A stretch of DNA of 64,000 bases from Paenibacillus sp. URB8-2 (GTDB lineage: Bacteria; Bacillota; Bacilli; Paenibacillales; Paenibacillaceae): the NCBI RefSeq assembly GCF_013393385.1, contig NZ_AP023239.1:3844001-3908000 (forward strand), given 5' to 3'. Below the pieces are notes generated by a model, which was not told where the DNA came from, made no database searches, and saw only the letters and a list, made by a program, of their open reading frames with translations. This document shows positions 52,853 to 61,628 of this stretch, in pieces. The translations under genes and the position numbers were made by a program. Every line of letters starts with the position of its first letter. Within the stretch, counting starts at the first letter, position 1.

Positions 52853-53779
52853 TTAGTTGGAACCTGCCTGAGCCGCGCACCGCTCCAGAAACTGAAATGC
52901 CTTCTCTTTATTCGAGGCGCCTCCGTAAACTCCGGCGATCAGTTCGGCATGCTTCAGTGGCAGGGCCGACGCCAATGCGCTGTCCGTAAAATCGATACCG
53001 TACGGATGCTCTATTCCGTCCTTGACGTTTAACGCTTTCCGGACATGACCATCTCTAGAGCCGGAGCCAAACCACTTCGCCAGCTGCGTCTCATCCAGCA
53101 GTTCAAGTCCTCCCTGCTGGGCCAGCCAAGGAAGAGTGTCCTTATCCAGCACGAGCAGATCTGGCGGACTGGCGGTCAATTCAGCAACGGCTTTTTGAGT
53201 GTACGCCATATCCCCCGCTCCGCCTCCCGAATTGGATGAAGGAATGTATAGGGTTTGGACCTCTACTCTGCGCCAATCGGGAAATGCCTTTAAAATGGCC
53301 TCTTCCAGTGGCTGTCCATCTCCATTCGGATCGTTCTCGGGCATGTAGTTGCCGATAAACATAATGTTCAGATCTACGGGAGGCAGACTGGCCTCAATTC
53401 TCTTCTCCTCTAGATGATTCTGTAATGCGACTCCCCCGGCAATCAGCACAGCAATAATCGCCACAGTTACCAGAACATGCGTCTTGTACAGTCTGAAAAA
53501 GTCTTCCAGCTTGCTGGCTGTGCCTGCGAACCTCCCCCATTTGGCCAGGCGTTTGTTCTCGGCCTCCTGAGTTTCTGTCCTGGCCCAGTCGTCCAGGATC
53601 AGGCGGTAAGCCTTCATTTCGTCTTCATATGCCTGGGAGGACCCGGATTCGGCAGTCCCGCTGCCGGATGCCGATTTCCTGCGCTTCAACAGGAGATCGA
53701 ACCGGCGGTTAACTTCTTCTTTGGTAACATCCTCGGGCAGTCCCAAGAGCTTGTACGCTTCTATCACTTCATCCTTCAA
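52853..53779 (-). CDS. Membrane protein with J-domain-like N-terminus and extracellular binding-protein-like domain
   Basis: A 308-residue protein. Residues about 3-70 resemble DnaJ helices (EVIEAYKLLGLPEDVTKEEV, then EDEMKAYRLILDD) but lack the HPD tripeptide, so Hsp70 stimulation is doubtful. One transmembrane helix (VLVTVAIIAVLIAGGVAL) near residue 105 is followed by an outside domain resembling a solute-binding or sensor fold (DLNIMFIGNYMPENDPNGDG, DLLVLDKDTLPWLAQQGG). TTG 53779 follows AAAAGGAG. Function unknown. Confidence 0.72.
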   Translation of the reverse strand: MKDEVIEAYKLLGLPEDVTKEEVNRRFDLLLKRRKSASGSGTAESGSSQAYEDEMKAYRLILDDWARTETQEAENKRLAKWGRFAGTASKLEDFFRLYKTHVLVTVAIIAVLIAGGVALQNHLEEKRIEASLPPVDLNIMFIGNYMPENDPNGDGQPLEEAILKAFPDWRRVEVQTLYIPSSNSGGGAGDMAYTQKAVAELTASPPDLLVLDKDTLPWLAQQGGLELLDETQLAKWFGSGSRDGHVRKALNVKDGIEHPYGIDFTDSALASALPLKHAELIAGVYGGASNKEKAFQFLERCAAQAGSN

Positions 53780-53926
53780 GTCCGTTTCTCTCCTTTTAAC
53801 AAACCGCCGATATCCCGCCGGCGGCCGAAGCTGAAGCTCCACATTCAATCATTTTATCATAGATTCTATGCGTTTTCATACTTCACCTGGGAGATGACAG
53901 GGCGGACTTCCCTTGCGCAGTTCGAG

Positions 53927-54802
53927 TCAGTTCTGCTGCTCGCTTTGGATCTTCTTATCCCTATACTGAGTGGGTGCGACACCAAGACGTTTCTTGAATG
54001 CCTTCGAGAAGGAGAATATATCGGGGTAGCCGACAGAGTGGGCAATTTCGGACAAGGTATAGGAGGTCTGCTCCAGCAATGACCGGGCTTCCTTCATTTT
54101 CAACTCCTGGATGAACTGAATGGGAGTGATTCCGTAAGCCTTGCGGTACTGTTTGGTAAAATGGGTGCGGTCTATGCCCACATACTCAGATACTCTTTCG
54201 ACTGTGATGCCCTCCGCATAGTGAATCTCCATATATTCATGCCCTTTTTGCAGCCAAGAGACATCCCGCCGATCATTACGGGAAGAACCATCAACCGCTG
54301 AAGAGAGCTGGTCGAAGATACGATGGAATAAGATAAGCCGTCCCAGGTCTGTGTCGTTATCCGAATTCACCAATCTGAAGAAATCCCACATCAGTTGAAT
54401 CGCTTCGGGTGTTAAAATAGCTGCTGCATGCGGGCTGTGCATGGTCAGCCCAATCTTCTCAAGCAGCCTTAAAGCCTGCCTCCCGTCAAAGGCAAGAAAT
54501 ACTTTGCGGAGCGGATCGTCCGGACGCGTATAATATTCATGAATGACCTGTGGAAACAGACAGAAAATATCATTTTTACGGAGCTCAAAGGTTTGTTTAT
54601 TTTGATGAAACGTCCCTTCTCCTTCCAGCACAAAAAGCAAATAATAATAGGGCGTCGTCCGGGGACCGATATGATAATTCGGTTTGGCAATATTGTGTCC
54701 AAGGCGAATCGGCCAAGCGGCTCCGGACTTTTCGTATTCGGAAGGGGTAAAAAGGCATAATTCCAAAAACTCATGATTATCCTCTATCATCCTGTCTTTC
54801 AT
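53927..54802 (-). CDS. AraC-family transcriptional regulator
   Basis: A 291-residue regulator. The N-terminal cupin-like sugar-sensing domain (YYYLLFVLEGEGTFHQNKQT) is followed by a C-terminal double helix-turn-helix at about residues 185-285 (ITVERVSEYVGIDRTHFTKQ; TLSEIAHSVGYPDIFSFSKA). It is divergent from a sugar ABC importer at 55110, so it is most likely that importer's local regulator. A 13-bp direct repeat in the shared region is the expected type of operator. Confidence 0.92.
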   Translation of the reverse strand: MKDRMIEDNHEFLELCLFTPSEYEKSGAAWPIRLGHNIAKPNYHIGPRTTPYYYLLFVLEGEGTFHQNKQTFELRKNDIFCLFPQVIHEYYTRPDDPLRKVFLAFDGRQALRLLEKIGLTMHSPHAAAILTPEAIQLMWDFFRLVNSDNDTDLGRLILFHRIFDQLSSAVDGSSRNDRRDVSWLQKGHEYMEIHYAEGITVERVSEYVGIDRTHFTKQYRKAYGITPIQFIQELKMKEARSLLEQTSYTLSEIAHSVGYPDIFSFSKAFKKRLGVAPTQYRDKKIQSEQQN

Positions 54803-54934
54803 ATAACATACCTCTTTTTACCATGCGATTTTAATGATTTGGAAATCTTATTTTTATAAATAATATATAATTTCTACAAGGTTCACAATGCCTATCTTTC
54901 ATCTCTTCTAATCTGCAGCAATCATTCGTCATGA

Positions 54935-54998
54935 CTTAAAATGACAAGCATGAACAACTTAAAATGACATTTACTTCTACGGATTCGGCTTGATAATA
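54935..54998 (+). promoter_or_regulatory. Importer promoter with AraC-type direct repeat
   Basis: ACTTAAAATGACA occurs twice, at 54935-54947 and 54958-54970, a 23-bp period. TTTACT (54971-54976) as -35 and GATAAT (54993-54998) as -10, spaced 16 bp, follow immediately. A direct repeat abutting the -35 is the usual site for AraC-family activators. Confidence 0.7.
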
Positions 54999-55109
54999 TA
55001 TAAAACATAGTAAACCAAGTTAATTTATTGGACATTGACTAGACCACTAGAGAAGCTAATAATAGCATATGTTTGCTAACTAATAACCATTTTAAGGAGT
55101 GTACATACG

Positions 55110-56387
55110 ATGAAAAAGAGAACTCTCCTGCTTACGCTGCCAGCGATCCTACTCGTCTTTTCCATACTGCTAAGCGCGTGCGGAGAAAATATCAAAAGCG
55201 GCGAAGCATCTGAAATCGAAATCAAATTCCCCAGCATATGGGTAGCAAAAGATTCCAAAGCCGCCTCGTTCGCTCAAATCGTCAAAGATTTCAACGAACA
55301 GAATCAAGGCAAAATCAAAGTCGTCGTTGAAGAGATCCCTGATTACGGCGCCTACAAGGATAAGATCCGCACCAATATTACCACGGGGACAACACCGGAT
55401 ATTTTTTCTTTCGATAATCCCGCGGACGGGGAGTTCTATTACAAGTCTGGAAATTTGGCCGATCTCACTCCTTATCTGGACGAGCAGTGGAAAAGCACGT
55501 TCCTGGATCATGCCTTTGACAATGCCGCATACGACGGCAAAGTGTACTCAATTCCGTTTGAGTTCGGCGTAACGCCGGTGTTATACAATACGAAGCTGTT
55601 CAAACAAGCAGGCATTACCGGATTCCCCAAAACGTACACCGAGCTGTTCGCCGCTTATGACAAACTCAAAGCCGCTGGCATCGCTCCCGCCACACAAATG
55701 ACCGGAGGCGACGGATGGGTATCCATGCTGTGGTACTCCCAGTTGGTATCCGCAATCGGAGGGCCGGATGTGTACAAACACGGATTGGACGACCCCGCCT
55801 TTGTACAAGCCGCCGAGGTATTGAAAAAGCTCTTTGATTACACTACGGGAGATGCGGTCGGACTCGACAATGCAGGCGGGCACTTTTTAAATCAGCAAAC
55901 CGCCGTGCTGCTTAACGGGCCCTGGTTTATCGGCAGAATCAAAAAGGAAGGCATTGATCATTTGTACGATTCCGTTGAGGTAGCGCCTGCCCCTGTTTAC
56001 GAAGGCGGGAAAGGACAAGCCGGGCAGTATATCGGTTTTACCCAGGCAAGTCTGGCAGTAGGCAAACAAAAAGATAAAAAGAAAGAAGAGGCCATTGTGA
56101 AGTTTCTTAAATATTTGACCTCTCCGGACAATGTGAAGAAAATATCGCTGGATTCCGGATCATTGTTTGTCATTAAATACGACGTTACAAAGGACGATAA
56201 TGTGGAACGCCTGCAAACCGAGATGAAAAAAGGAATGGAAGCAGCGCCATACATCATCCCCCATTTCCGGGCAAGCGTGAGCCCCGCCGTCGGCGCGGAA
56301 TTTCCGCAAGCGTTGAGCGGCCTGGTGCTGGGGAAATATACGCCGGAACAATTTGTAGAGCAGCTTAAACAGGCTGATTCAAAATAA
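55110..56387 (+). CDS. Sugar ABC transporter substrate-binding lipoprotein
   Basis: A 425-residue extracellular solute-binding protein, family 1. Signal peptide with lipobox LSAC (about residue 24). Family features: VVEEIPDYGAYKDKIRTNIT, DIFSFDNPADGEFYYKSGNL, YSIPFEFGVTPVLYNTKLFK and LNGPWFIGRIKKEG. It captures a sugar or oligosaccharide outside the membrane for the two permeases that follow. AAGGAGTG precedes the ATG. The sugar is unknown. Confidence 0.94.
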   Translation: MKKRTLLLTLPAILLVFSILLSACGENIKSGEASEIEIKFPSIWVAKDSKAASFAQIVKDFNEQNQGKIKVVVEEIPDYGAYKDKIRTNITTGTTPDIFSFDNPADGEFYYKSGNLADLTPYLDEQWKSTFLDHAFDNAAYDGKVYSIPFEFGVTPVLYNTKLFKQAGITGFPKTYTELFAAYDKLKAAGIAPATQMTGGDGWVSMLWYSQLVSAIGGPDVYKHGLDDPAFVQAAEVLKKLFDYTTGDAVGLDNAGGHFLNQQTAVLLNGPWFIGRIKKEGIDHLYDSVEVAPAPVYEGGKGQAGQYIGFTQASLAVGKQKDKKKEEAIVKFLKYLTSPDNVKKISLDSGSLFVIKYDVTKDDNVERLQTEMKKGMEAAPYIIPHFRASVSPAVGAEFPQALSGLVLGKYTPEQFVEQLKQADSK

Positions 56388-56426
56388 GCCCGGTACGCTG
56401 GAAGCTGAAGCAAAGGAGGGCAGAAC

Positions 56427-57302
56427 ATGCAGCGAACAACCCATTTCCGTACAGGCGCTATTCTTTTTCTACTGCCGGCCTTACTGCTCTTTGCCGCCTA
56501 TTTCATCTATCCCGTCGGATATGTCGTCGTTGTCAGTTTAATGAAGTGGGACGGCATGAGCAGTCCCGGGTTTGTCGGCCTCCGAAATTACAGCGCCTTG
56601 TTTCATGATGAAGTATTTCGGATCTCCATTCGCAACAATTTGATCTGGGCCTGCGCGGAGGCGTTGATTCAGGTACCGCTTGCCATTGTAGTCGCCCTTC
56701 TGCTGGCTCGAAAGCCGAAGGGCTGGAAGCTTCTGCGTACGATTTACTTTTTTCCCCATGTCATCTCGGGTATCGCAATTACGATGATGTGGGGAGCCAT
56801 CTACAACAATGAACGGGGATTGCTGAACGGCTTTCTCCGTTTGGTAGGGTTGTCCGGTTGGGAGCATAACTGGCTTGGAGGGCTGGGCAGCGCCTTTCCT
56901 TCTGTACTCGTATACGGACTGCTGTATATCGGCTATTTCATGGTCATTATCTTGGCGGACATCTCCTCGGTTTCGAGGTCCTACTATGAGGCGGCAAGCA
57001 TTGACGGGGCGACACGCACACAGCAGGATTGGCACATCACGCTGCCGCTGATCAAAGGAACCATAGCCACCTGCGTAACGCTTGCGATGGTGAACGGGCT
57101 TCGGCAATTCGAGCAGGTTCTGCTGCTTACGGGCGGCGGTCCGGCCAACAGCAGTTCAGTCCTGGTGCTGTATTTATATAAAGAACTGCAGAACTTCCAT
57201 TATGGGACGGCCAATGCTTTGGGCACGGTGCTGATTGTTCTCGGCGGCCTGGTCATTCTAACGGTACGCAGATTATTTAACGCCGCCAAATACGACATGT
57301 AA
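56427..57302 (+). CDS. Sugar ABC transporter permease, MalF/LacF type
   Basis: A 291-residue permease with six helices. The EAA coupling motif is YYEAASIDGATRTQQDWHITLPLIKG. AAAGGAGGGCAG precedes the ATG. It lies 39 bases after the binding-protein gene and 15 before its partner. Forms the heterodimeric channel with the next gene. Confidence 0.94.
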   Translation: MQRTTHFRTGAILFLLPALLLFAAYFIYPVGYVVVVSLMKWDGMSSPGFVGLRNYSALFHDEVFRISIRNNLIWACAEALIQVPLAIVVALLLARKPKGWKLLRTIYFFPHVISGIAITMMWGAIYNNERGLLNGFLRLVGLSGWEHNWLGGLGSAFPSVLVYGLLYIGYFMVIILADISSVSRSYYEAASIDGATRTQQDWHITLPLIKGTIATCVTLAMVNGLRQFEQVLLLTGGGPANSSSVLVLYLYKELQNFHYGTANALGTVLIVLGGLVILTVRRLFNAAKYDM

Positions 57303-57317
57303 TTCAGGAGAAGTCTT

Positions 57318-58148
57318 ATGAAAATAAATGCGCTGCTTGAAAAGTTATTGTCCCGAACCATTTTGTCCTTGTTTCTTGTTTATACGCTCTTCCCCATGCT
57401 CTGGCTCGTAATGGCTTCGTTAAAAACGAATGTCGAACTGCTTGGCGATCCTTTCCGGTTACCCGCCCCGCCGCAGTTCGGCAATTATGTGAATGCGTTC
57501 AAGTCGGCTCATTTGGCTCTGTTATTTTCAAATTCGGTTGTAATCAGCTTTTCGGCAACAGCCTTGAACGCCCTGGTTGCATCCATGGCCGCCTATGTGC
57601 TCTCCAGATATAAGTTCAAGTTCGGATCGGTTATATTTTCAACCCTAATCACAGGGATACTGGTGCCGGTCAGCGCGCTGATGGTTCCGTATTTCACTTT
57701 AATCCGGACGCTCGGCCTGTATGACACCAAGCTGGCGCTGATTTTAACGTATACGGCAATCTCGCTTCCGCTGTCCGTCTTTATTATCAAAGGCTTCATG
57801 GATTCGATTCCCGGGGAACTGGAAGAGGCCGCGCTGCTGGATGGGTGCGATTTCTACCAAAAGTTCTTCAGGGTGATTGTGCCGATTTCCCGCACAGGGA
57901 TCGTGACTGCGGCGACGTTTCAATTCTTAAGCAGCTGGAACGAGTTCCTGTATGCGATGCTGCTGACTTCCTCCGAACAGGTGCGGACTCTGCAAATGGG
58001 CATTCGTTTTTTCGCCAGCCAGTTTACAACCGATTTTACCTCGATGTTCGCGGCGATTGTCATCAGCATCATTCCAAGCGTTGCGATGTACAGCCTTTTT
58101 CAAAACCAGATCATTTCCGGACTCACGCAAGGCTCCATTAAAGGCTGA
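57318..58148 (+). CDS. Sugar ABC transporter permease, MalG/LacG type
   Basis: A 276-residue permease with six helices and the EAA motif ELEEAALLDGCDFYQKFFRV. AGGAGAAG precedes the ATG. Last gene of the importer operon. No ATPase gene is present, as is common in Bacillales where a shared MsmX-type ATPase energises several importers. Confidence 0.94.
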   Translation: MKINALLEKLLSRTILSLFLVYTLFPMLWLVMASLKTNVELLGDPFRLPAPPQFGNYVNAFKSAHLALLFSNSVVISFSATALNALVASMAAYVLSRYKFKFGSVIFSTLITGILVPVSALMVPYFTLIRTLGLYDTKLALILTYTAISLPLSVFIIKGFMDSIPGELEEAALLDGCDFYQKFFRVIVPISRTGIVTAATFQFLSSWNEFLYAMLLTSSEQVRTLQMGIRFFASQFTTDFTSMFAAIVISIIPSVAMYSLFQNQIISGLTQGSIKG

Positions 58149-58182
58149 GGGGTTCGGTACATCCTGCTCGAAAAACAAAGAG

Positions 58183-58234
58183 AGTGCCCTAGCAGCCATT
58201 TCAATTATGGCTTTTGGAGCATCCCTTTTTATTT
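58183..58234 (+). terminator. Terminator of the sugar importer operon
   Basis: AGCCAT-TTCAATT-ATGGCT forms the core stem, extended imperfectly by flanking GAGTGCCC/GGAGCATCCC, and is followed by TTTTTATTT. It lies about 35 bases after the permease stop. Confidence 0.65.
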
Positions 58235-58578
58235 CCCCCAAATCATACTTTTGATTCAGTAGCCAATCATCAATAGACCTCTTTTTACCAAGTTTATATT
58301 TGAATTTAGAATCAACCCCTTTTTTAAAAAATATATATTTTCCCGCCAAAATCTACTCTATTCTCTCTGCCCCTCTTCTAATACGATCTGTTCAGCATCT
58401 ATAGAAAAGACGTAAATTGACAAATCAAAGTTAACGCGAATTGACATTCCCGATAACTGAAACGCTTGTTACAATCAGAATATAAATTTAATCCTATCAG
58501 TTTTATATGAATTCGACCGGTTCACCGGAGAAATAAATCAGCAAGGGTGTCATCAAGATACGACATAAGGAGGCTATC
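58235..58578. other. Intergenic region upstream of ssuD
   Basis: About 340 AT-rich bases. AATTGACA occurs at 58415-58422 and again at 58439-58446, a direct repeat with a 24-bp period that could be an activator or repressor site or alternative -35 elements. No S-box or other riboswitch was seen. A short ACCGGT-centred hairpin (CCGGT/ACCGG, about 58519-58530) lies near the start. Confidence 0.4.
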
Positions 58579-59748
58579 ATGAGCTTGCATACAGAAGAAA
58601 TTCGATTTGGCTGGTTTTTGCCGACATCCGGCGACGGCCGCTATGTGGGGACTGATCCGGAGAGAGAACCCTCGCTTGATTATTTAATTGAGGTAGCGCA
58701 GATGGCGGAACGCTCCGGCTTTGAGTTCGTTCTGATCCCGACAGGCGGATCATGCCTCGATTCATGGGTAGTCGGATCAGCAGTGATGAGCCACACGACG
58801 CGGCTTAACGCCCTCGTAGCGGTCAGACCCGGATTGATTGCCCCGGTGCTCGCGGCCCGCATGGCCGCCTCTCTTGATCAATTGTCAGGAGGACGGGCCA
58901 TGATCAATGTCGTTACCGGGAGTTCGGTTCAGGATCTGGAGCAGCTCGGCGATCCGCTCGCCCATGCCCATGATGACCGGTACGAACGGGCGATGGAGTA
59001 CATGCAGGTGATGAAGCTTGCCTGGACCGGATCGGCCGGATCAGCGTTATCTGAATTCTCAGGCCAAGCTGAACATGGTTCTGCCGCAGCCGCAGATTCT
59101 TTTGAAGGTAAGTATTTTCAATTTCGCGGCCCGGTCCACACACCGATTGCGGTACAGCGTCCGCATCCTCCGCTTTATCTGGGAGGAAGCTCGCCGATCG
59201 CCAAGCAAGCTGCGGCCCAGCATGCGGACACCTATCTGATGTGGGGTGAGCCGCATGAATGGATTGCCGGACAGATTGCCGAGATGGAGGATGTTCGAAA
59301 AGAGGTTCTCAGGACTACAGGAATTGACCGCAAACCGAGGTACGGATTAAGGGCGCAGGTGCTTATACGCGACACCGAGGAAGAAGCTTGGGCGGCTGCG
59401 TGGAGCTTGATCAGCCGTGCCTCATCGGACACGCTGCAGCAAGCGCAGCAATCTTTTGCACAGACGGACGCTGCCAACCAAAGCAGACAGAACGAGCTCA
59501 GGGAACAGTCTGCAGCGAACGACTTCGTTATAGGCCCCAATCTGTGGAGCGGTTTGTCCCTTGTTCGCTCGGGAGGGGCGATGCTGATTGTCGGTACGGC
59601 GCAGCAGGTTACGGATGTGCTAATCCGCTATGCGGAAATCGGTATAAGCACCTTTATTCTTTCCGGTTACCCCCATTTGGAGGAAGCGGATAACTTTGGA
59701 CAAAAGGTATTGCCATTGTTTCGCAAACAGTGGAGTCAGAGACATTAA
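58579..59748 (+). CDS. ssuD: FMNH2-dependent alkanesulfonate monooxygenase
   Basis: A 389-residue bacterial-luciferase-like flavin enzyme cleaving alkanesulfonates to aldehyde and sulfite. SsuD features: RFGWFLPTSGDGRYVGT at the start, conserved Cys in PTGGSCLDSWV, RPGLIAPVLAARMAASLDQL, RAMINVVTGSSVQDLEQLGD, DTYLMWGEPHEWIAGQI and the C-terminal STFILSGYPHLEEADNFG. Normally it works with flavin reductase SsuE and importer SsuABC, none of which is here. Instead it heads a run with a radical SAM protein, an FMN-binding protein and metK. AAGGAGGC precedes the ATG. Confidence 0.93.
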   Translation: MSLHTEEIRFGWFLPTSGDGRYVGTDPEREPSLDYLIEVAQMAERSGFEFVLIPTGGSCLDSWVVGSAVMSHTTRLNALVAVRPGLIAPVLAARMAASLDQLSGGRAMINVVTGSSVQDLEQLGDPLAHAHDDRYERAMEYMQVMKLAWTGSAGSALSEFSGQAEHGSAAAADSFEGKYFQFRGPVHTPIAVQRPHPPLYLGGSSPIAKQAAAQHADTYLMWGEPHEWIAGQIAEMEDVRKEVLRTTGIDRKPRYGLRAQVLIRDTEEEAWAAAWSLISRASSDTLQQAQQSFAQTDAANQSRQNELREQSAANDFVIGPNLWSGLSLVRSGGAMLIVGTAQQVTDVLIRYAEIGISTFILSGYPHLEEADNFGQKVLPLFRKQWSQRH

Positions 59749-59826
59749 CCTTTGATCTAGCAGGGCTGATGCTGCGCAAACTTGGAATACATTTTTCTAA
59801 AAAAATGAAAGCTGGGGTGAATGCGG

Positions 59827-61092
59827 ATGTGTGCAGTTACGACTCACGCTTCTGGACTGACAAGAGAATTAACATTACGGGAAGTTATGGATAAATACAA
59901 GGATGTATCCCCTTTTGTCATTATCAAATCGGATGTTACCCGCAGGTCGTTTATCTATACGGACCGGGCGCTGGGAGCGTTGGACAAAAGCAAGCATCAA
60001 TATCAGCAGAGGGTGCTGATCGGCTCCAACCGGGATAAGAACGCCGCCGTTCCGGTCTCGCTCCTGCTCAGGGACGGAACCTCGATTATCGGCATGCCTT
60101 CCAAGACAGCCAAGAACCCTTACGTGGTAGATCAGATCGACGGCAAGCTGTTTCTGACCGATCAGGGCGAAATTGTGGAAGAGGTACATTATTGGTACAA
60201 ACCGGATTATTATGACAAGTTCACAAGCTCCGGTACTCCGATGTGGCAGGTGGCCTCTTCCAGACCGCAAAGGCTCGACATCGATCCCAACAGCCACTGC
60301 CACTTCTGGAACAAAGGGAACGGCTGCAAATTTTGCAATATCAACGCCAACTCCACGCAAAGCGAGAAAGAATGCAACATGTCGAAGCAGCTAACAGCGC
60401 AGGATGTTTACGAGACGGTAAAAGAGGCTTTGAAGCAGCCGGGCGCTTTTACCAATCTCAAAATGAGTTCCGGCTCCATTCTCAGCGGCGCGGAAATATT
60501 CGATGACGAAGTGGACATGTACATTGAAATGCTTCAGGCCGCCGGAGACAATTTCAAAGACAAGAAATTCCCCAGCACCATCGTTGCCTCGGCTTTCAGC
60601 GAGAAACAGCTGGCCAAACTTTACGAGAACACCGGACTGATGACGTACACTTCGGATATTGAAATCCCGAACGAGGCGTTGTTCGCCTGGATTTGCAAAG
60701 GCAAGCATCAGGAAGTCGGGTATACCGAGTGGAAGCGGAGAATCATCCGGGCCGTCGATATTTTTGGCGCAGGAAATGTCAGCAGCGGAATCGTCGGCGG
60801 GTGCGAGATGGCACAGCCCCATGGATTTACCAATGAGGATGACGCGCTGAAAGCTGTGCTTGAAGAGGCGGAGGATTTTGCGAGCCAGGGAGTCAGTGTC
60901 GTTCATTGTGTATGGGTGCCCATGCATGGTTCGGCCTTCCATAACCAACAGAATCCGTCGCTGGAATACTACGTGCGGTTGGCTAAGGGCTTAAGCGATT
61001 TAAGAAAGAAATACCGTTTGAATATCGATATGGACAATTACAGAAAATGCGGCAATCATCCGGACAGTGATCTGGACAGAGGAAATTTATAA
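59827..61092 (+). CDS. Radical SAM protein with CX8CX2C motif, function unknown
   Basis: A 421-residue cytoplasmic protein. The putative cluster motif CHFWNKGNGCKFC (CX8CX2C, near residues 158-170) departs from the canonical CX3CX2C; the aromatic residue before the last Cys is kept. An N-terminal domain of about 150 residues precedes it (SPFVIIKSDVTRRSFIYTDR, VSLLLRDGTSIIGMPSKTAK). The core follows with LKMSSGSILSGAEIFDDEV, GAGNVSSGIVGGCEMAQPHG and a Cys in DNYRKCGNHPDSD. ATG 59827 is nine bases after GGGG; ATG 59821 is only three. It is co-oriented with ssuD (78 bases after) and 20 bases before an FMN-binding protein gene. Radical SAM assignment is strong on context with metK and motif style, but the reaction is unknown. 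Confidence 0.75.
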   Translation: MCAVTTHASGLTRELTLREVMDKYKDVSPFVIIKSDVTRRSFIYTDRALGALDKSKHQYQQRVLIGSNRDKNAAVPVSLLLRDGTSIIGMPSKTAKNPYVVDQIDGKLFLTDQGEIVEEVHYWYKPDYYDKFTSSGTPMWQVASSRPQRLDIDPNSHCHFWNKGNGCKFCNINANSTQSEKECNMSKQLTAQDVYETVKEALKQPGAFTNLKMSSGSILSGAEIFDDEVDMYIEMLQAAGDNFKDKKFPSTIVASAFSEKQLAKLYENTGLMTYTSDIEIPNEALFAWICKGKHQEVGYTEWKRRIIRAVDIFGAGNVSSGIVGGCEMAQPHGFTNEDDALKAVLEEAEDFASQGVSVVHCVWVPMHGSAFHNQQNPSLEYYVRLAKGLSDLRKKYRLNIDMDNYRKCGNHPDSDLDRGNL

Positions 61093-61112
61093 TAAGGAGG
61101 AGCGATGAGCCC

Positions 61113-61571
61113 ATGTCAATTTTAACCGAAAACATTCAGGTTCTTCTTCAAGATTCCGAGGCGGCAAAAGTTCTGGCAACCGTCGATAATCAGGGCATCC
61201 CTCATATCGTATCGGATAACACCATTACGATAAACGACGAAGGACAGATTATTTATCTTGAGCTGATCGAAACGTCCCGGAACAGTGTGAATCTCGTGAA
61301 CAGCATCTGGTTCAAGCGCAAGGTCGCTATTCATCTCTCCAAGGGAGAAGAAAGCTATCAGATTAAAGGCTATCCGGCCTACTCTATTATTTGCGGCCCG
61401 GTATTTGAGCATTATTACAAACTCTCCTTGGAAAGAAATCCGGAGTTTGATTTGTCCACCGTATGGATCATCGAGCCCGATGAGGTAATAAATGACACCT
61501 ACGACGCCCGCAAAAATAAAGAACGCGAGGAGCATCCGCTTATTACGCATCTGGATCGGTTGGCGAAATAA
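61113..61571 (+). CDS. Pyridoxamine-5'-phosphate-oxidase-like FMN-binding split-barrel protein
   Basis: A 152-residue split-barrel flavoprotein. Typical parts: AKVLATVDNQGIPHIVSDNT, then SIWFKRKVAIHL and ESYQIKGYPAYSIICGPVFE. It could bind FMN and act as an oxidoreductase or flavin carrier. Sitting between the radical SAM gene and metK, it may supply reduced flavin to SsuD or electrons to the radical SAM protein, which is inference. AAGGAGGAG lies 10-18 bases before the ATG, a slightly long spacing. Confidence 0.82.
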   Translation: MSILTENIQVLLQDSEAAKVLATVDNQGIPHIVSDNTITINDEGQIIYLELIETSRNSVNLVNSIWFKRKVAIHLSKGEESYQIKGYPAYSIICGPVFEHYYKLSLERNPEFDLSTVWIIEPDEVINDTYDARKNKEREEHPLITHLDRLAK

Positions 61572-61594
61572 TTCCAGCAGAAATAATTCCAGCA
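61566..61594 (+). repeat. 14-bp tandem repeat before metK
   Basis: AAATAATTCCAGCA occurs at 61566-61579 and again at 61581-61594. The first copy begins within the last codons of the FMN-binding protein gene. It looks like a recent short duplication in the spacer. Confidence 0.8.
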
Positions 61595-61628
61595 TCAGTA
61601 TACAATCTATCAGTTGGAGGCTAAGCTT

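Noticed and set aside
58417..58446. Two TTGACA hexamers upstream of ssuD as -35 elements
   Set aside because: Neither has a -10 at 16-18 bp; the nearest TACAAT is 23 bp from the second, so no promoter is called.
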